Origin: Paraglaciecola sp.
GTDB lineage: Bacteria > Pseudomonadota > Gammaproteobacteria > Enterobacterales > Alteromonadaceae
Direction of reading: 5' to 3'
Length of the DNA stretch: 64,000 nucleotides
NCBI GenBank assembly: GCA_009993955.1
Contig: JAACSL010000005.1
Coordinates: forward strand, 1 to 64,000
Each line of letters begins with the position of its first letter. The stretch's first letter is position 1. Shown one piece after another: positions 1 through 9,527 of this stretch. The notes under the pieces are model-generated. The model did not search any database and was not told where the DNA came from. It saw nothing but the letters and a program-made list of their open reading frames with translations. The translations under genes and the position numbers were made by a program.

Positions 1-124
1 CCACTTTCTTGGTCGAAAGATCGGATCTTGGAACAGGCATTTAGTTCAATTTCTTAAACAGGATTGGGGTTAAGTAGATAAGCCAAAGGCTTGTTTGCTG
101 CACCGCTTAGTAAAAGGCCCTTCG

Positions 125-478
125 CTAGTGTAAAGCGCCGCGTTTTCGGCTAGCGGGAGTGGGTTTGGCGAGGTAAAAGCCGACCAGCCAGAGTCCCATG
201 AATAAAAAAGCTGCAGGGATGCGTAGCTCGCCTAACATGCCCTGCTCACCTCCTACGTTAGCGCTTTTCATCGTTGCTTGCTCAACACCAGCGCAAGGCA
301 TTGGATCTTGGGCATCGTGACGTGTGCCAGGCGCTTCTGCTAGAGCCTGTTCGTGCTCACACCCCGACACAGCACTAACAGGTGTCACGTCGCTCATATC
401 AATGGCCATCACCCTAGGGCTAATCAGCGCAATTAATGTGACGATGACGAAGCATTGACGTGTGATGCATGCTTGCAT
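125..478 (-). CDS. Small secreted or membrane protein, unknown function
   Basis: 117 aa that I do not recognise. The N-terminus (residues 1-25, ending PRVMA) looks like a cleavable signal peptide. The middle has scattered Cys and His residues (CEHEQ, TRHDAQ, PMPC). Around residues 87-104 there is one hydrophobic segment (AAFLFMGLWLVGFYLA), followed by a basic tail (SRKRGALH). The expected topology is a periplasmic domain anchored by a C-terminal helix. The ATG at 478 has an AAGGAGT ribosome site about 7 bases upstream, which supports real translation. The Cys/His content could suggest metal handling, but there is no recognisable motif, so this is only a possibility. Confidence 0.55.
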   Translation of the reverse strand: MQACITRQCFVIVTLIALISPRVMAIDMSDVTPVSAVSGCEHEQALAEAPGTRHDAQDPMPCAGVEQATMKSANVGGEQGMLGELRIPAAFLFMGLWLVGFYLAKPTPASRKRGALH

Positions 479-612
479 GATGGTACTCCTTGCTCATTGT
501 GAATAACGGCGTGTGCCGATAGGGATAAAACACCCGACTAGCCTAGGAGATCGCGGTTAAGCTGACAAATGCAAAATTATGACGCTTCAGATTAGTTTTA
601 TTTACCTGAGTT

Positions 613-1521
613 CTACGTTGTCCACTGTAGGTCTTTGAGTAAGGTCGTCAGCCATAGTTCGAAGGCTTTGACGATGGGTTTGTCTTGATCTTTTTTGCGA
701 TAAACCAGACAAGGCTCACCGTAAAAACTGGTTTTTTCGCCAAAGGGAGTGATAAGTTCACCGTCATCAATGAGTCGTTTAATGATGGGCAAATAGCCCA
801 TAGCAATCCCTGCCCCACTGCGCGTAGCGTCAATCACCGCGTTAAAATTATTTAATAACAGTTCATTTTGTTGTGGAGCAATATAACCCCATTGTTTCAA
901 CCACAGTGGCCAATTACCCATGTCGATAGACGTGCGGATCAAGCGACAATTCTCCAAGGTATCTAAATTAGCCAGTGGATTTTTCTGCAAATATAAGGGG
1001 CTACATATCGGCGCGATGGCAATCTTAAAAATCGGTTTATAAATTAAGTTCGGTTCATCCCCTTTTACACGTCTAATTGCCACATCCAAAGACTCAATGG
1101 CAAAGTCAGTGCGTGACGCGTCAGAATCAATTTGAATATTGTAGTTGTGTTGCGATGCTTGGAATTCGTGAATGTTCGGAGCCAGTAAGGTACTCACTAA
1201 CATTGGCACCGTATTGATAATAAAATTAGCGTGGCTCTTGTTATTAATTAACTCGTTGGTGGCGCTTTGTAATTGTTGTAAAGCATATTGCACCTGTGAG
1301 AAATACTTTTCGCCTTGGGGAGACAATACCAGGGCCCGATTGAGACGAGTAAACAACACGATGTCGAGTTGTTCTTCCAAAGTACGAATTTGATGGCTTA
1401 CTGCCGGTGGCGTAATACATAACTCTTCTGCCGCCTTTTTAAAACTTAGATGACGTGCAGCAGATTCAAAAACCCGCAAAATATTCAGGGAAGGTAATCG
1501 ATGATTCTTTTGCTTATTCAC
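613..1521 (-). CDS. LysR-family transcriptional regulator (GcvA-like)
   Basis: About 302 aa. Residues 10-65 form the winged helix-turn-helix of LysR proteins (LRVFESAARHLSFKKAAEEL, then TPPAVSHQIRTLEE), of the GcvA/AmpR subtype. The rest is the substrate-binding-like effector domain. The frame stays open upstream to an ATG at 1626, but that extension is unlike the family. A GTG at 1521, with GGAG 8 bases upstream, gives the usual LysR N-terminus, so I chose it. The gene is divergent from the acyltransferase at 1722, with about 200 bases between them, so it may regulate that gene. Its ligand cannot be read from the sequence. Confidence 0.85.
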   Translation of the reverse strand: MNKQKNHRLPSLNILRVFESAARHLSFKKAAEELCITPPAVSHQIRTLEEQLDIVLFTRLNRALVLSPQGEKYFSQVQYALQQLQSATNELINNKSHANFIINTVPMLVSTLLAPNIHEFQASQHNYNIQIDSDASRTDFAIESLDVAIRRVKGDEPNLIYKPIFKIAIAPICSPLYLQKNPLANLDTLENCRLIRTSIDMGNWPLWLKQWGYIAPQQNELLLNNFNAVIDATRSGAGIAMGYLPIIKRLIDDGELITPFGEKTSFYGEPCLVYRKKDQDKPIVKAFELWLTTLLKDLQWTT

Positions 1522-1721
1522 ACTCACCCTACTCCGAAACCGTGAATGACATCCGATAAAATACAGTATTGTGTTTAGCCATGCTTGGCAACAAAGACTT
1601 ATTCTGCTTTTATCACATTGGCCCAAGTATTGAATTATTCAAACACATACTCGTCATCGAATCGCCACAAATCTGGCACATGTTTGTCACAATTACCTTT
1701 TAGGATCAGAAATATTCCGCC

Positions 1722-3449
1722 ATGTATAGGTCGTGTATGTTTACTGTTCATGAAGTGCTGCTCAAACACTATCCCAATATCGCCAACAAACCTTTTTTGT
1801 CAAAAACCCTGACCTTTTTATTGCGCCGCCTACTGCATGAGCGAGAAATGCAAGAGTTTGCTGAACTCTATCCCCACGTAAGGGGTTTGGACTTTGTTGA
1901 ACAAGTCCTTGACTACTTTAAAATCAGTTACTCCGTCAGAGATGTAGAAAAAGAGCGGATTCCCAGTGAAGGACGCTTAGTGATTGTGGCAAATCATCCG
2001 ATTGGCTCCTTAGATGCGCTGGCGTTGATCAAATTAGTCAGTGAGGTACGCAAAGACATCAAAGTCATTGCCAATCAACTGCTCATGACTCTTTCACCGT
2101 TACACCCTATGTTATTGCCGGTTAACAATATGCAAGGTGGTACACCTAAAGAACACCTGCAAAATATTCAACAACATTTAAGTAATGAGGGTGTGGTCAT
2201 TGTGTTTCCCGCAGGGGAGGTGTCGCGTTTAAGACCACAAGGTATTCGAGATACCCGTTGGAATGCAGGGTTTGTGCGCATTGCCAAACAGAATAAAGCC
2301 GCGATTTTGCCGGTGTATATCGACGCCAAAAACTCGCCTATGTTCTACAGCGTATCTATGTTGTACAAACCCCTCGCTGCCATGTTGCTGGTTACTGAAA
2401 TGTTCAAGCAACAGCATAAACACCTACCCATGCGCATTGGCGAAGTGATCCCCTACGCTTCATTTGCTTTGAGTGAATTGAAGAAAAAACAACTGGCAAG
2501 CTTGTTCAAAAAACATTTGTATCGCATTGGCCACGACAAACGTGGTTTGTTTGTCACCCAAAGCGCCATTGCCGCACCGGAAAACCGTGCAGAGCTCATG
2601 CATGCCTTGAAACACCATTGTGAACGTTTAGGGCAAACTCAAGACGGCAAAATTATTTATCTGTATCAGCATCACGATAGCTCTCCCATCATGCGCGAAG
2701 TAGGCAGACTGCGGGAAATTGCTTTTCGAGCTGTGGGTGAAGGTACTAATAAACGCCGCGATGTCGACTGCTACGACAGAGACTATTATCAATTGTTGTT
2801 GTGGGATCCCGATGCCCTCGAAATTGCAGGCGCTTACCGCTTTGGCGATGCCAAAAAACTCATCAAAAACCGCGGTATAAAAGGCATTTACTCCACCAGC
2901 TTATTTGATTACGGTCCTGCTATGGATCATTATTTCGAGCAGGGTTTGGAGCTTGGACGTAGTTTTGTGCAGCCCAAATACTGGGGCAAACGTAGCCTAG
3001 ATTATTTGTGGTTCGGAATTGGCGCGTTTTTACAGCATCATCCCCAGTATCGTTATTTGTTTGGGTCCGTCAGCCTCAGTAACAGCTACCCTGACGTGGC
3101 AAAAGATTTACTGGTCGAATTTTACAGTATTTACTTCAAGCAACCGCTGCCCGTGGCCAAAGCAAAAATGCCGTTTAAACCCAGCAGTAACGCAAAAGTG
3201 TTCAAGGGCAATGACTATCAACAAGACTTTTGCCTGCTTAAGGAACTGCTGAATGGCATGGGCACCGCCGTGCCCACGTTATACAAGCAATACACCGAAA
3301 CGTATGAAGAAGGTGGCGTATACTTTGTTGATTTCAACATTGATCCAGACTTCAACCATTGTATCGACGGCCTAGTCATCGCAGACATCAACAAACTAAA
3401 AGCCAAAAAACGCGCCAGGTATATGCCCAATGCGGAGCTTCCACTTTAG
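1722..3449 (+). CDS. Two-domain PlsC-type / GNAT-type lipid acyltransferase (OlsF-like)
   Basis: 575 aa with two acyltransferase domains. Residues about 60-290 are a lysophospholipid (PlsC) acyltransferase domain, with the catalytic NHPIGSLD motif near residue 91 and FPAGEVSR later. Residues about 310-480 match the OlsB/autoinducer-synthase-like GNAT fold (REIAFRAVGEG, WDPDALEIAGAYRFGDA). OlsF of Serratia has this order and makes ornithine lipid in one protein: the C-terminal half N-acylates ornithine with a 3-hydroxyacyl group from ACP, and the N-terminal half adds the second acyl chain. The same reaction is inferred here, acting at the inner membrane. The start could be the ATG at 1737; neither has a strong ribosome site. 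A hairpin terminator follows at 3515. Confidence 0.8.
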   Translation: MYRSCMFTVHEVLLKHYPNIANKPFLSKTLTFLLRRLLHEREMQEFAELYPHVRGLDFVEQVLDYFKISYSVRDVEKERIPSEGRLVIVANHPIGSLDALALIKLVSEVRKDIKVIANQLLMTLSPLHPMLLPVNNMQGGTPKEHLQNIQQHLSNEGVVIVFPAGEVSRLRPQGIRDTRWNAGFVRIAKQNKAAILPVYIDAKNSPMFYSVSMLYKPLAAMLLVTEMFKQQHKHLPMRIGEVIPYASFALSELKKKQLASLFKKHLYRIGHDKRGLFVTQSAIAAPENRAELMHALKHHCERLGQTQDGKIIYLYQHHDSSPIMREVGRLREIAFRAVGEGTNKRRDVDCYDRDYYQLLLWDPDALEIAGAYRFGDAKKLIKNRGIKGIYSTSLFDYGPAMDHYFEQGLELGRSFVQPKYWGKRSLDYLWFGIGAFLQHHPQYRYLFGSVSLSNSYPDVAKDLLVEFYSIYFKQPLPVAKAKMPFKPSSNAKVFKGNDYQQDFCLLKELLNGMGTAVPTLYKQYTETYEEGGVYFVDFNIDPDFNHCIDGLVIADINKLKAKKRARYMPNAELPL

Positions 3450-3514
3450 GTTTAGCGTAAACGCGTGGTAAAGCTTGAGCACCGTGTATACTAAAAGCGC
3501 AACTGTTTAAACAC

Positions 3515-3541
3515 AAAAGCCTGACTTGGTCAGGCTTTTTT
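3515..3541 (+). terminator. Rho-independent terminator after the OlsF-like gene
   Basis: Inverted repeat AAAAGCCTGAC / GTCAGGCTTTT with a 3-base loop, followed by a T-run. It overlaps the 3' end of convergent yebG, and the A-run on its left lets it act in both directions. Confidence 0.8.
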
Positions 3542-3820
3542 CTTATCTAATTCAATTACTTCCGCTGAATCCTCAGCCAACACTTGCTGAGCGGTGTTGC
3601 CTTTCAGCAACTTCGTCACTGACGCAGCATTTTTGGCTAACATAATACTCAGATCTTCCAGTACCTTAGCATCCAACTCAAAACCCTTGGCTTCAATGTA
3701 CTCGCCAAAGTTATCTGCCAGCTCCAGCATTTTGTCGTATTTGTCCGCTTCTTTTTTATCTGCAGTCACAAATTTTTCAACCCCTTTATGCTCTACAACA
3801 TATCGAATAATAATGGCCAT
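3530..3820 (-). CDS. yebG: YebG-family SOS-induced protein
   Basis: 96 aa starting MAIIIRYVVEHKG, the characteristic N-terminus of YebG, a small DNA-damage-inducible protein of gammaproteobacteria whose biochemical role is unclear. The ORF is open to 3862, but the ATG at 3820 has AGGAAAG just upstream and matches the family start, so I chose it. A near-perfect LexA box lies 46 bases upstream of the start (3866-3885), consistent with the SOS control known for E. coli yebG. The C-terminus is rich in Lys, Asp and Glu, as in relatives. It converges on the acyltransferase gene and shares its terminator. Confidence 0.9.
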   Translation of the reverse strand: MAIIIRYVVEHKGVEKFVTADKKEADKYDKMLELADNFGEYIEAKGFELDAKVLEDLSIMLAKNAASVTKLLKGNTAQQVLAEDSAEVIELDKKKA

Positions 3821-3865
3821 GTTACTTTCCTTTCGCTTTATCAAGTGCCTAAACATTAGCACAAA

Positions 3866-3885
3866 TACTGTTTTAATATACAGTA
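3866..3885 (-). promoter_or_regulatory. LexA (SOS) box of yebG
   Basis: The sequence is TACTGTTTTAATATACAGTA, which has the CTG-N10-CAG core with an AT-rich centre and the flanking TA/TA of the gammaproteobacterial LexA consensus. It sits directly upstream of yebG, a known SOS gene. Confidence 0.9.
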
Positions 3886-3901
3886 TTTTTAGTCGGCGTA
3901 C

Positions 3902-3930
3902 AAAAAAACCAACCCCTCGGCTGGCTTTTT
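3902..3930 (-). terminator. Terminator of the isc operon
   Basis: On the minus strand AAGCCAGCC pairs with GGTTGGTT (some G-U pairs) around a GAGG loop and is followed by seven T. It lies about 45 bases beyond the fdx stop codon, between fdx and yebG. Confidence 0.75.
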
Positions 3931-3972
3931 GTTATTCAGTTTCACCACACAGCTTGTCGTTAACGGGCTGTA

Positions 3973-4311
3973 CTAATGCCCTTCACTCACTTGGTTAACG
4001 GTGTATTTGGGGATCTCAACCACCAAGTCTTCATCTTTAATGATAGCTTGGCAGCCTAAGCGTGAATCACGTTCCAAGCCCCATGCTTTATCCAACAAGT
4101 CATCTTCGAGTTCGTCACTGGGGTCGAGTGAATCAAAGCCTTCACGGATCAACACATGACACGTAGTACAAGCGCAGGATTTTTCACACGCGTGTTCAAT
4201 GCCGATGCCATTTTGCAAGGCCACATCTAACACTGACACACCGCTTTCCACCTGGATGGCTGCCCCGTCTGGACAGAGCTCGGCGTGGGGTAAAAAAATC
4301 ACTTGGGGCAT
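3973..4311 (-). CDS. fdx: ISC-type [2Fe-2S] ferredoxin
   Basis: 112 aa. The cluster ligands are visible as CEKSCACTTC (C-X5-C-X2-C) and the later GCQA, the adrenodoxin/ISC ferredoxin spacing. Fdx supplies electrons for Fe-S cluster assembly on IscU. A longer ORF (to 4518) overlaps the end of hscA, but MPQVIFLPH at 4311 is the family start. It is the last gene of iscRSUA-hscBA-fdx. No iscX ORF follows before the terminator at 3902. Confidence 0.95.
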   Translation of the reverse strand: MPQVIFLPHAELCPDGAAIQVESGVSVLDVALQNGIGIEHACEKSCACTTCHVLIREGFDSLDPSDELEDDLLDKAWGLERDSRLGCQAIIKDEDLVVEIPKYTVNQVSEGH

Positions 4312-4381
4312 AACGCTATTCCTGTTTATTAAAGTATGTGTAATGGCTATCGCTGTCTTGTTATTTTCACGTAGTCGAGGC

Positions 4382-6250
4382 TTAGATGCGGTCCACCGAC
4401 TGACCAGCAAAAGCTTTGCGAATGGAGTAATCCATACGACGCTCGGCAAAGGACTGACTGAGCTTGTCAAGCTCTTCAATCGCCGCTTTGATGGCTTCTT
4501 TGTCTTGCTCTGTTGCACGTTGCTCTAGTTGAGTTAAACCAAGTTCGATGGCAACGATTTCTTCATTAGTGAGCAGCGCCTCGCCGTCTGCTTTTAAGGC
4601 AGCGCGCAGGGCCTCACTGACTCTTGCAGCTTCAACTTGCTGCTCTTTAAGCATGCGTCCACTCATGTCTTCTTTGGCATGCGCCATGGACGCTTGCAGC
4701 ATTTGGCTAATTTGCTGCTCATCTAAACCGAAAGAGGGTTTCACCGCGATCTGCGCTTGCACCCCGGTAGATTTCTCCATGGCCGTCACATTAAGCAAAC
4801 CATCAGCATCGACTTGAAAGGTGACACGAATATGGGCAGCACCAGCGGCCATCGGCGGAATACCTTGTAAGGTGAACTTAGCTAAGGAGCGGCAATCTGC
4901 CACCATTTCCCGTTCACCTTGCAATACGTGAACTAACATCGCCGTTTGACCATCTTTAAAGGTGGTAAATTCTTGGGCTTTGGCCACTGGAATAGTGGTA
5001 TTGCGGTGAATTATTTTTTCCACTAAACCACCCATGGTTTCGATACCAAGAGATAGGGGCAACACATCAAGTAACAACATGTCACTGTCGGGTTTGTTAC
5101 CCACCAGAATATCCGCTTGGATCGCGGCGCCTATCGCCACCACTTTATCTGGATCGATTGAAGTCAGGGGGCTGCGGCCAAAAAACTCTGCAACTTGTTG
5201 ACGCACATAGGGCACGCGAGTTGATCCACCTACCATTACCACTTCGAGCACGTCTTGACTGTCGAGTTGAGCATCACGCAGGGCGCGGCGGCACGCACGC
5301 AAGGTGGTTTTAATTAAGGGTGCCACCAGCTTCTCAAAGCGCTCAATACTTATGACTACCTCATAGCTTTTGTTTTGATCGTCGACAAACCTGGCTGTCG
5401 CGGCGGCAGCATCACTCAGTTGTTCTTTGACGTGTTTGGCCACATCGAGTAAGCGGCGGTGTAAAGGACGAGATAAGTCCTCAGTGAGACCAGTCTGTTG
5501 GCGAAGATAATCAACTAACAAAATATCGAAGTCATCACCGCCCAGCGCCGAGTCGCCGCCCGTTGCTAACACTTCAAAAACGCCTTTACGTAACCGCAAG
5601 ATAGAGATATCGAAAGTACCACCACCTAAATCGTAGACCGCAATAATGCCCTCTTGGCCTGAGTCTAAGCCATAAGCAATCGCCGCGGCGGTGGGTTCAT
5701 TTAACAAACGCAATACTTTTAGCCCCGCCAAGGTCGCTGCATCTTTGGTACCTTGACGCTGTGCATCGTCAAAATAGGCAGGCACCGTAATGACGGCCCC
5801 GCTCAAGGTGTCCCCTAAGCTCTGTTCAGCGCGAGCACGTAATTCAGCTAATATGTCAGCAGACACCTGCACTGGGTTGACCAAACCACTGGCAACCTGC
5901 ATCTGCACAGAACTATTGTTGTCACCACAAAATTCATAGGGCAAGTTTGGGTAGCTGGTTTGAATGTCGTGTAGATTGCGTCCAAGAAAACGCTTCACTG
6001 AGACAATAGTATTCACCGGATCACTACTGGCTTGTTTGCTCGCTTGATGCCCCACCACCACTTTGTCAGCTTGATAATGCACTACTGAGGGCAATAAGTG
6101 CTCACCCTGCGAATCGGGTAGCGTTTTGGCTGAGCCGCTTTGCACGGTGGCCACCAGTGAATTGGTGGTGCCTAGGTCAATACCCACCGCTAGTTTACGT
6201 TGATGAGGCGCGGCGCTTTGACCAGGTTCAGAAATTTGCAATAAAGCCAT
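4382..6250 (-). CDS. hscA: Fe-S cluster assembly chaperone HscA (Hsp70 family)
   Basis: 622 aa, close to the usual 616. The Hsp70 ATPase motifs are intact: [12 protein letters not shown] near residue 23, [14 protein letters not shown] near 206 and the [14 protein letters not shown] segment. The C-terminal substrate-binding domain begins at [14 protein letters not shown]. HscA, with its J-protein HscB, binds the LPPVK motif of IscU and drives cluster transfer. That motif is present in the neighbouring IscU (LPPVKIHC), so the chaperone and client sites agree. It lies between hscB and fdx in the isc operon. Confidence 0.97.
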   Translation of the reverse strand: MALLQISEPGQSAAPHQRKLAVGIDLGTTNSLVATVQSGSAKTLPDSQGEHLLPSVVHYQADKVVVGHQASKQASSDPVNTIVSVKRFLGRNLHDIQTSYPNLPYEFCGDNNSSVQMQVASGLVNPVQVSADILAELRARAEQSLGDTLSGAVITVPAYFDDAQRQGTKDAATLAGLKVLRLLNEPTAAAIAYGLDSGQEGIIAVYDLGGGTFDISILRLRKGVFEVLATGGDSALGGDDFDILLVDYLRQQTGLTEDLSRPLHRRLLDVAKHVKEQLSDAAAATARFVDDQNKSYEVVISIERFEKLVAPLIKTTLRACRRALRDAQLDSQDVLEVVMVGGSTRVPYVRQQVAEFFGRSPLTSIDPDKVVAIGAAIQADILVGNKPDSDMLLLDVLPLSLGIETMGGLVEKIIHRNTTIPVAKAQEFTTFKDGQTAMLVHVLQGEREMVADCRSLAKFTLQGIPPMAAGAAHIRVTFQVDADGLLNVTAMEKSTGVQAQIAVKPSFGLDEQQISQMLQASMAHAKEDMSGRMLKEQQVEAARVSEALRAALKADGEALLTNEEIVAIELGLTQLEQRATEQDKEAIKAAIEELDKLSQSFAERRMDYSIRKAFAGQSVDRI

Positions 6251-6287
6251 AAGAGAAAGTCGTTATCATTTTTGAGTGAGAAACATA

Positions 6288-6821
6288 CTACAGGTCATTG
6301 AGGGCGTCTTCTTTGCGCGCAATTTCCTGGCGAATTTTATACATGAATTTCAGTTTACGCACGAGTGTGGCAGCCGCTTGATTGGCTGACTCGGTGTCTT
6401 CCGTAAGTTGAGTGTGTAAGGCTTCAAGTTGCTGGTCTATTAGGGCCTTTATTTCCTGATCAAGGGACAGTAAACCCGCCTCTTGATCCTCGGCATGCTC
6501 AAGCTCTTCCAGTTCTTCACGCCATTGCATTTGTTGCATTAAGAAGGCGTTGTCTTGGATAGTTTGTTGTTCGTGCTGCAATTCGAGGCCCCGCAGAGCC
6601 AAAATATGTTCAGCACGGAATAAAGGTGTTTTGAGCACTTGATAAGCGTCATTCACTTGCGCATTTTTTTGCACCGCAATGCGTTTGTCACGATCGCAGG
6701 CGCTGGCGAACTTATCTGGATGAGTGAGTTGTTGCAATTGCTGGTAGGTGCGCGCTAGTTCATGCAGATCAAGGTCAAAGCTGGTTTTGAGATTATACAA
6801 TTCAAAATAATTCATCATCAC
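6288..6821 (-). CDS. hscB: Fe-S assembly co-chaperone HscB (J protein)
   Basis: About 177 aa. The N-terminal J domain carries the HPD motif (LTHPDKFA, near residue 34). The C-terminal three-helix domain that binds IscU follows (from about residue 100). HscB delivers IscU to HscA and stimulates its ATPase. The start may be any of three consecutive ATG codons (MMMNYFELY). Third from the end of the isc operon, 37 bases before hscA. Confidence 0.95.
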   Translation of the reverse strand: MMMNYFELYNLKTSFDLDLHELARTYQQLQQLTHPDKFASACDRDKRIAVQKNAQVNDAYQVLKTPLFRAEHILALRGLELQHEQQTIQDNAFLMQQMQWREELEELEHAEDQEAGLLSLDQEIKALIDQQLEALHTQLTEDTESANQAAATLVRKLKFMYKIRQEIARKEDALNDL

Positions 6822-6875
6822 CTACTGACCTTGTGCACCGCGTTAACACCTTAAAAAACATGACAAAACGTTGTT

Positions 6876-7205
6876 TTAAACGTTAAAACTCTCGCCACAA
6901 CCACATTCGCCATTGGCATTGGGGTTGTTGAATTGAAAACCTTCGTTGAGCCCTTCTTTGGCAAAATCAAGTTGAGTGCCATCGAGATACACTAGACTTT
7001 TACCATCGATGATTATTTTGATGCCATTGTCTTCAAACACCTGGTCGTCAGGGTTTAATTCATCAACGAATTCCAGCACATAGGCCAAACCTGAACAACC
7101 CGTGGTTTTAACACCCAAACGTAAGCCAAGACCAGAACCTCGGTTTGCTAAAAACGTTTTGGCGCGTTGCGCCGCAGCTTCAGATACTTTAATACCCACC
7201 TGCAC
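6876..7205 (-). CDS. iscA: A-type Fe-S carrier IscA
   Basis: 109 aa with the three conserved cysteines of A-type carriers: TTGCSGLAY near residue 36 and GECGCGES near the C-terminus. It accepts clusters from IscU and passes them to apo-proteins. Length and motifs fit IscA; position between iscU and hscB distinguishes it from ErpA and SufA. Confidence 0.95.
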   Translation of the reverse strand: MQVGIKVSEAAAQRAKTFLANRGSGLGLRLGVKTTGCSGLAYVLEFVDELNPDDQVFEDNGIKIIIDGKSLVYLDGTQLDFAKEGLNEGFQFNNPNANGECGCGESFNV

Positions 7206-7222
7206 TTCCCCTTCGTGACTGC

Positions 7223-7606
7223 TTACTGCTGATGTTTGCTTTTGTAATCGGCTACTGCGGCTTTTATCGCGTCTTCAGCCAAAATTGAGCAATGTATTTT
7301 CACCGGCGGCAAGGCTAACTCTTGAGCGATGTCGGTATTTTTAATCAAAACCGCTTCATCGATGGATTTGCCTTTTACCCATTCGGTAACCAAAGAGCTT
7401 GATGCAATCGCAGAACCACAGCCGTAAGTTTTAAACTTGGCGTCTTCGATAATGCCATTTGCATCTATCTTTAATTGCAACTTCATCACGTCACCACACG
7501 CTGGTGCACCCACCATACCTGTGGCGATACTAGGATCGTTTTTGTCAAAACCACCTACGTTACGGGGGTTTTCATAGTGATCGATTACTTTTTGACTGTA
7601 AGCCAT
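7223..7606 (-). CDS. iscU: Fe-S cluster scaffold IscU
   Basis: 127 aa starting [18 protein letters not shown], the standard IscU N-terminus. The frame extends to 7720, but the extra residues are unlike the family. The ligands are [20 protein letters not shown] and IHCS. The HscA recognition motif LPPVK is intact just before the third cysteine. It builds the [2Fe-2S] cluster with sulfur from IscS. The gap to iscS is about 100 bases, longer than elsewhere in the operon. Confidence 0.97.
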   Translation of the reverse strand: MAYSQKVIDHYENPRNVGGFDKNDPSIATGMVGAPACGDVMKLQLKIDANGIIEDAKFKTYGCGSAIASSSLVTEWVKGKSIDEAVLIKNTDIAQELALPPVKIHCSILAEDAIKAAVADYKSKHQQ

Positions 7607-7704
7607 TTTCTTTGCCTCTGGCGAGCCTAAGCTCGCGTTAATGTTAAAAGTGGCATTGGCGAGTCTTGGTGACTCATGCCTTACCATCACGTTTGTTCGT
7701 AAAC

Positions 7705-8928
7705 TTAGTGATGCGCCCACTCAACGGTATTTAAGTCGATGCCTTCTTTATACATGTCCCACAAGGGTGACATTTCGCGCAATTTGTCGATGGCGTTACG
7801 GATCACGCCAATCACATAATCAATTTCTGCTTCGGTGGTAAAACGCCCCATGGTGAAACGAATAGAGCTGTGCGCAAGCTCATCACTTAAACCTAAAGCG
7901 CGCAATACATAAGAAGGTTCTAAACTGGCAGACGTGCAGGCTGAGCCTGATGATACGGCCATGTCTTTTAGCGCCATGATCAAAGATTCACCTTCCACGT
8001 AAGCAAAACTCACGTTGAGGTTACCCGCTACACGATGTTCCATGTCGCCGTTAATATACACAGCTTCAATGTCTTTAATGCCATTCCATAAACGATTACG
8101 TAACATCATGAGGCGTTCGTTTTCTGCAGCCATTTCTAGCTTGGCTAGATGGAAAGCTTCACCCATACCGACTATTTGGTGCGTTGCCATGGTACCTGAA
8201 CGCATACCACGCTCATGCCCACCGCCGTGCATTTGTGCTTCTAATCGAACACGCGGTTTACGACTCACGTACAAGGCACCGATACCTTTGGGGCCATAGG
8301 TTTTATGCGCCGAAAACGACATCAAATCCACTTTCAAGCTTTGTAAATCAATGGCGACTTTACCGGTGCTTTGCGCGGCATCTACATGGAATAAAATTTT
8401 ACGTTCACGGCAGATTTCACCGATCGCAGCAATATCTTGAATGACACCAATTTCATTATTCACGTGCATGATACTGACTAATATGGTGTCAGGACGCATA
8501 GCGTCAATCAATTTGTTCAGATCCACTAAACCATTTGGTTCAGGGTTCAGATACGTCACCTCAAAGCCTTCGCGCTCTAATTGGCGGCAGGTGTCTAACA
8601 CCGCTTTGTGTTCGGTTTTCACCGTGATGATGTGTTTACCTTGTTTACCGTAAAAATTAGCGGCGCCCTTGATGGCAAGGTTATTGGATTCAGTCGCCCC
8701 TGAGGTAAATACAATCTCTCGTGGATCAGCGTTAACCAATTCAGCAATTTGACTGCGTGCAATGTCTACGGCTTCTTCGGCTACCCACCCAAACTTGTGA
8801 GAACGACTGGCAGGATTACCAAAAATTCCATCACTAGTCAGACACTCAGCCATTTTAGTGGCCACTCTTGGGTCAACCGGCGTGGTCGATGAATAATCCA
8901 AATAGATAGGAAGCTTAATATCGCTCAT
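7705..8928 (-). CDS. iscS: Cysteine desulfurase IscS
   Basis: 407 aa, class V PLP-dependent aminotransferase fold. The PLP lysine is in [12 protein letters not shown]. The persulfide-carrying cysteine lies in the loop [20 protein letters not shown]. It takes sulfur from cysteine for Fe-S clusters and for tRNA thiolation. It starts 12 bases after the iscR stop, so the two are co-transcribed from the IscR-controlled promoter. Confidence 0.97.
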   Translation of the reverse strand: MSDIKLPIYLDYSSTTPVDPRVATKMAECLTSDGIFGNPASRSHKFGWVAEEAVDIARSQIAELVNADPREIVFTSGATESNNLAIKGAANFYGKQGKHIITVKTEHKAVLDTCRQLEREGFEVTYLNPEPNGLVDLNKLIDAMRPDTILVSIMHVNNEIGVIQDIAAIGEICRERKILFHVDAAQSTGKVAIDLQSLKVDLMSFSAHKTYGPKGIGALYVSRKPRVRLEAQMHGGGHERGMRSGTMATHQIVGMGEAFHLAKLEMAAENERLMMLRNRLWNGIKDIEAVYINGDMEHRVAGNLNVSFAYVEGESLIMALKDMAVSSGSACTSASLEPSYVLRALGLSDELAHSSIRFTMGRFTTEAEIDYVIGVIRNAIDKLREMSPLWDMYKEGIDLNTVEWAHH

Positions 8929-8940
8929 GGTTTACTCCAC

Positions 8941-9435
8941 TTATAACTGCAAACTGATACTGATTTCTTTGGCAGCTAATTGATTAAAATGCTTATTTTT
9001 GTCTTGACGCTCAGCGACTTTTTTCACGTCTTGCTGAGCCATTAATTCTGCTAAAGTAATATTGTCTAAAAAGATACTGATACGCTCACTCAAGCTCTGC
9101 CATAGATTGTGCGTGAGACAACGCTCACCGCCTTGGCAATCTGACAACCCTTGACAGCGGGTCGCATCCACCGATTCGTCTACGGCACGAATAACTTCTC
9201 CAACCGAGATCTTGACTGGCTCACGACCTAAACGGTATCCACCGCCAGGACCACGGACACTCTCCACCAACTCTTCTTTGCGTAAACGCGAAAAAAGTTG
9301 CTCCAAATAAGACAGTGAAATTTCTTGGCGTTCAGATATATCAGCTAACGACACCGGCCCACGTTGCGCATGCAGAGCCACATCCAGCATTGCGGTTACC
9401 GCGTAGCGACCTTTAGACGTTAGTTTCATAGACAT
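8941..9435 (-). CDS. iscR: Rrf2-family Fe-S regulator IscR
   Basis: 164 aa. The Rrf2 winged helix is at residues 1-80 ([34 protein letters not shown]). The cluster-binding cysteines are in [19 protein letters not shown], with the family spacing. Holo-IscR represses its own operon when clusters are sufficient. Two tandem sites matching the type 1 IscR consensus lie directly upstream (9466-9515). The start could instead be the ATG at 9429, but the GAG upstream is better placed for 9435. Confidence 0.96.
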   Translation of the reverse strand: MSMKLTSKGRYAVTAMLDVALHAQRGPVSLADISERQEISLSYLEQLFSRLRKEELVESVRGPGGGYRLGREPVKISVGEVIRAVDESVDATRCQGLSDCQGGERCLTHNLWQSLSERISIFLDNITLAELMAQQDVKKVAERQDKNKHFNQLAAKEISISLQL

Positions 9436-9465
9436 TACTCACTCAATTAGTAAGGCAATTTTCAC

Positions 9466-9515
9466 ATACCCTACTAATTTAGTCAAGTATATACCCTAGT
9501 ACTTTAGTCGGGTAT
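9466..9515 (-). promoter_or_regulatory. Two tandem type 1 IscR operators
   Basis: Two abutting 25-base imperfect palindromes, 9466-9490 and 9491-9515. Each begins ATACCCTA and ends with a half site, TAGTCAAGTAT or TAGTCGGGTAT. Against the remembered E. coli type 1 consensus (ATASYYGACTRWWWYAGTCRRSTAT) the first site has one mismatch and the second has three. They lie 30-80 bases upstream of iscR, where holo-IscR would block transcription. Confidence 0.85.
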
Positions 9516-9527
9516 TATATGAACAAT

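Noticed and set aside
1-124. Left edge as the end of a gene
   Set aside because: No frame shows a recognisable protein end or terminator in this short stretch.
4312-4518. N-terminal extension of ferredoxin
   Set aside because: The extra residues overlap the hscA end and are unlike any ferredoxin; the family start is at 4311.
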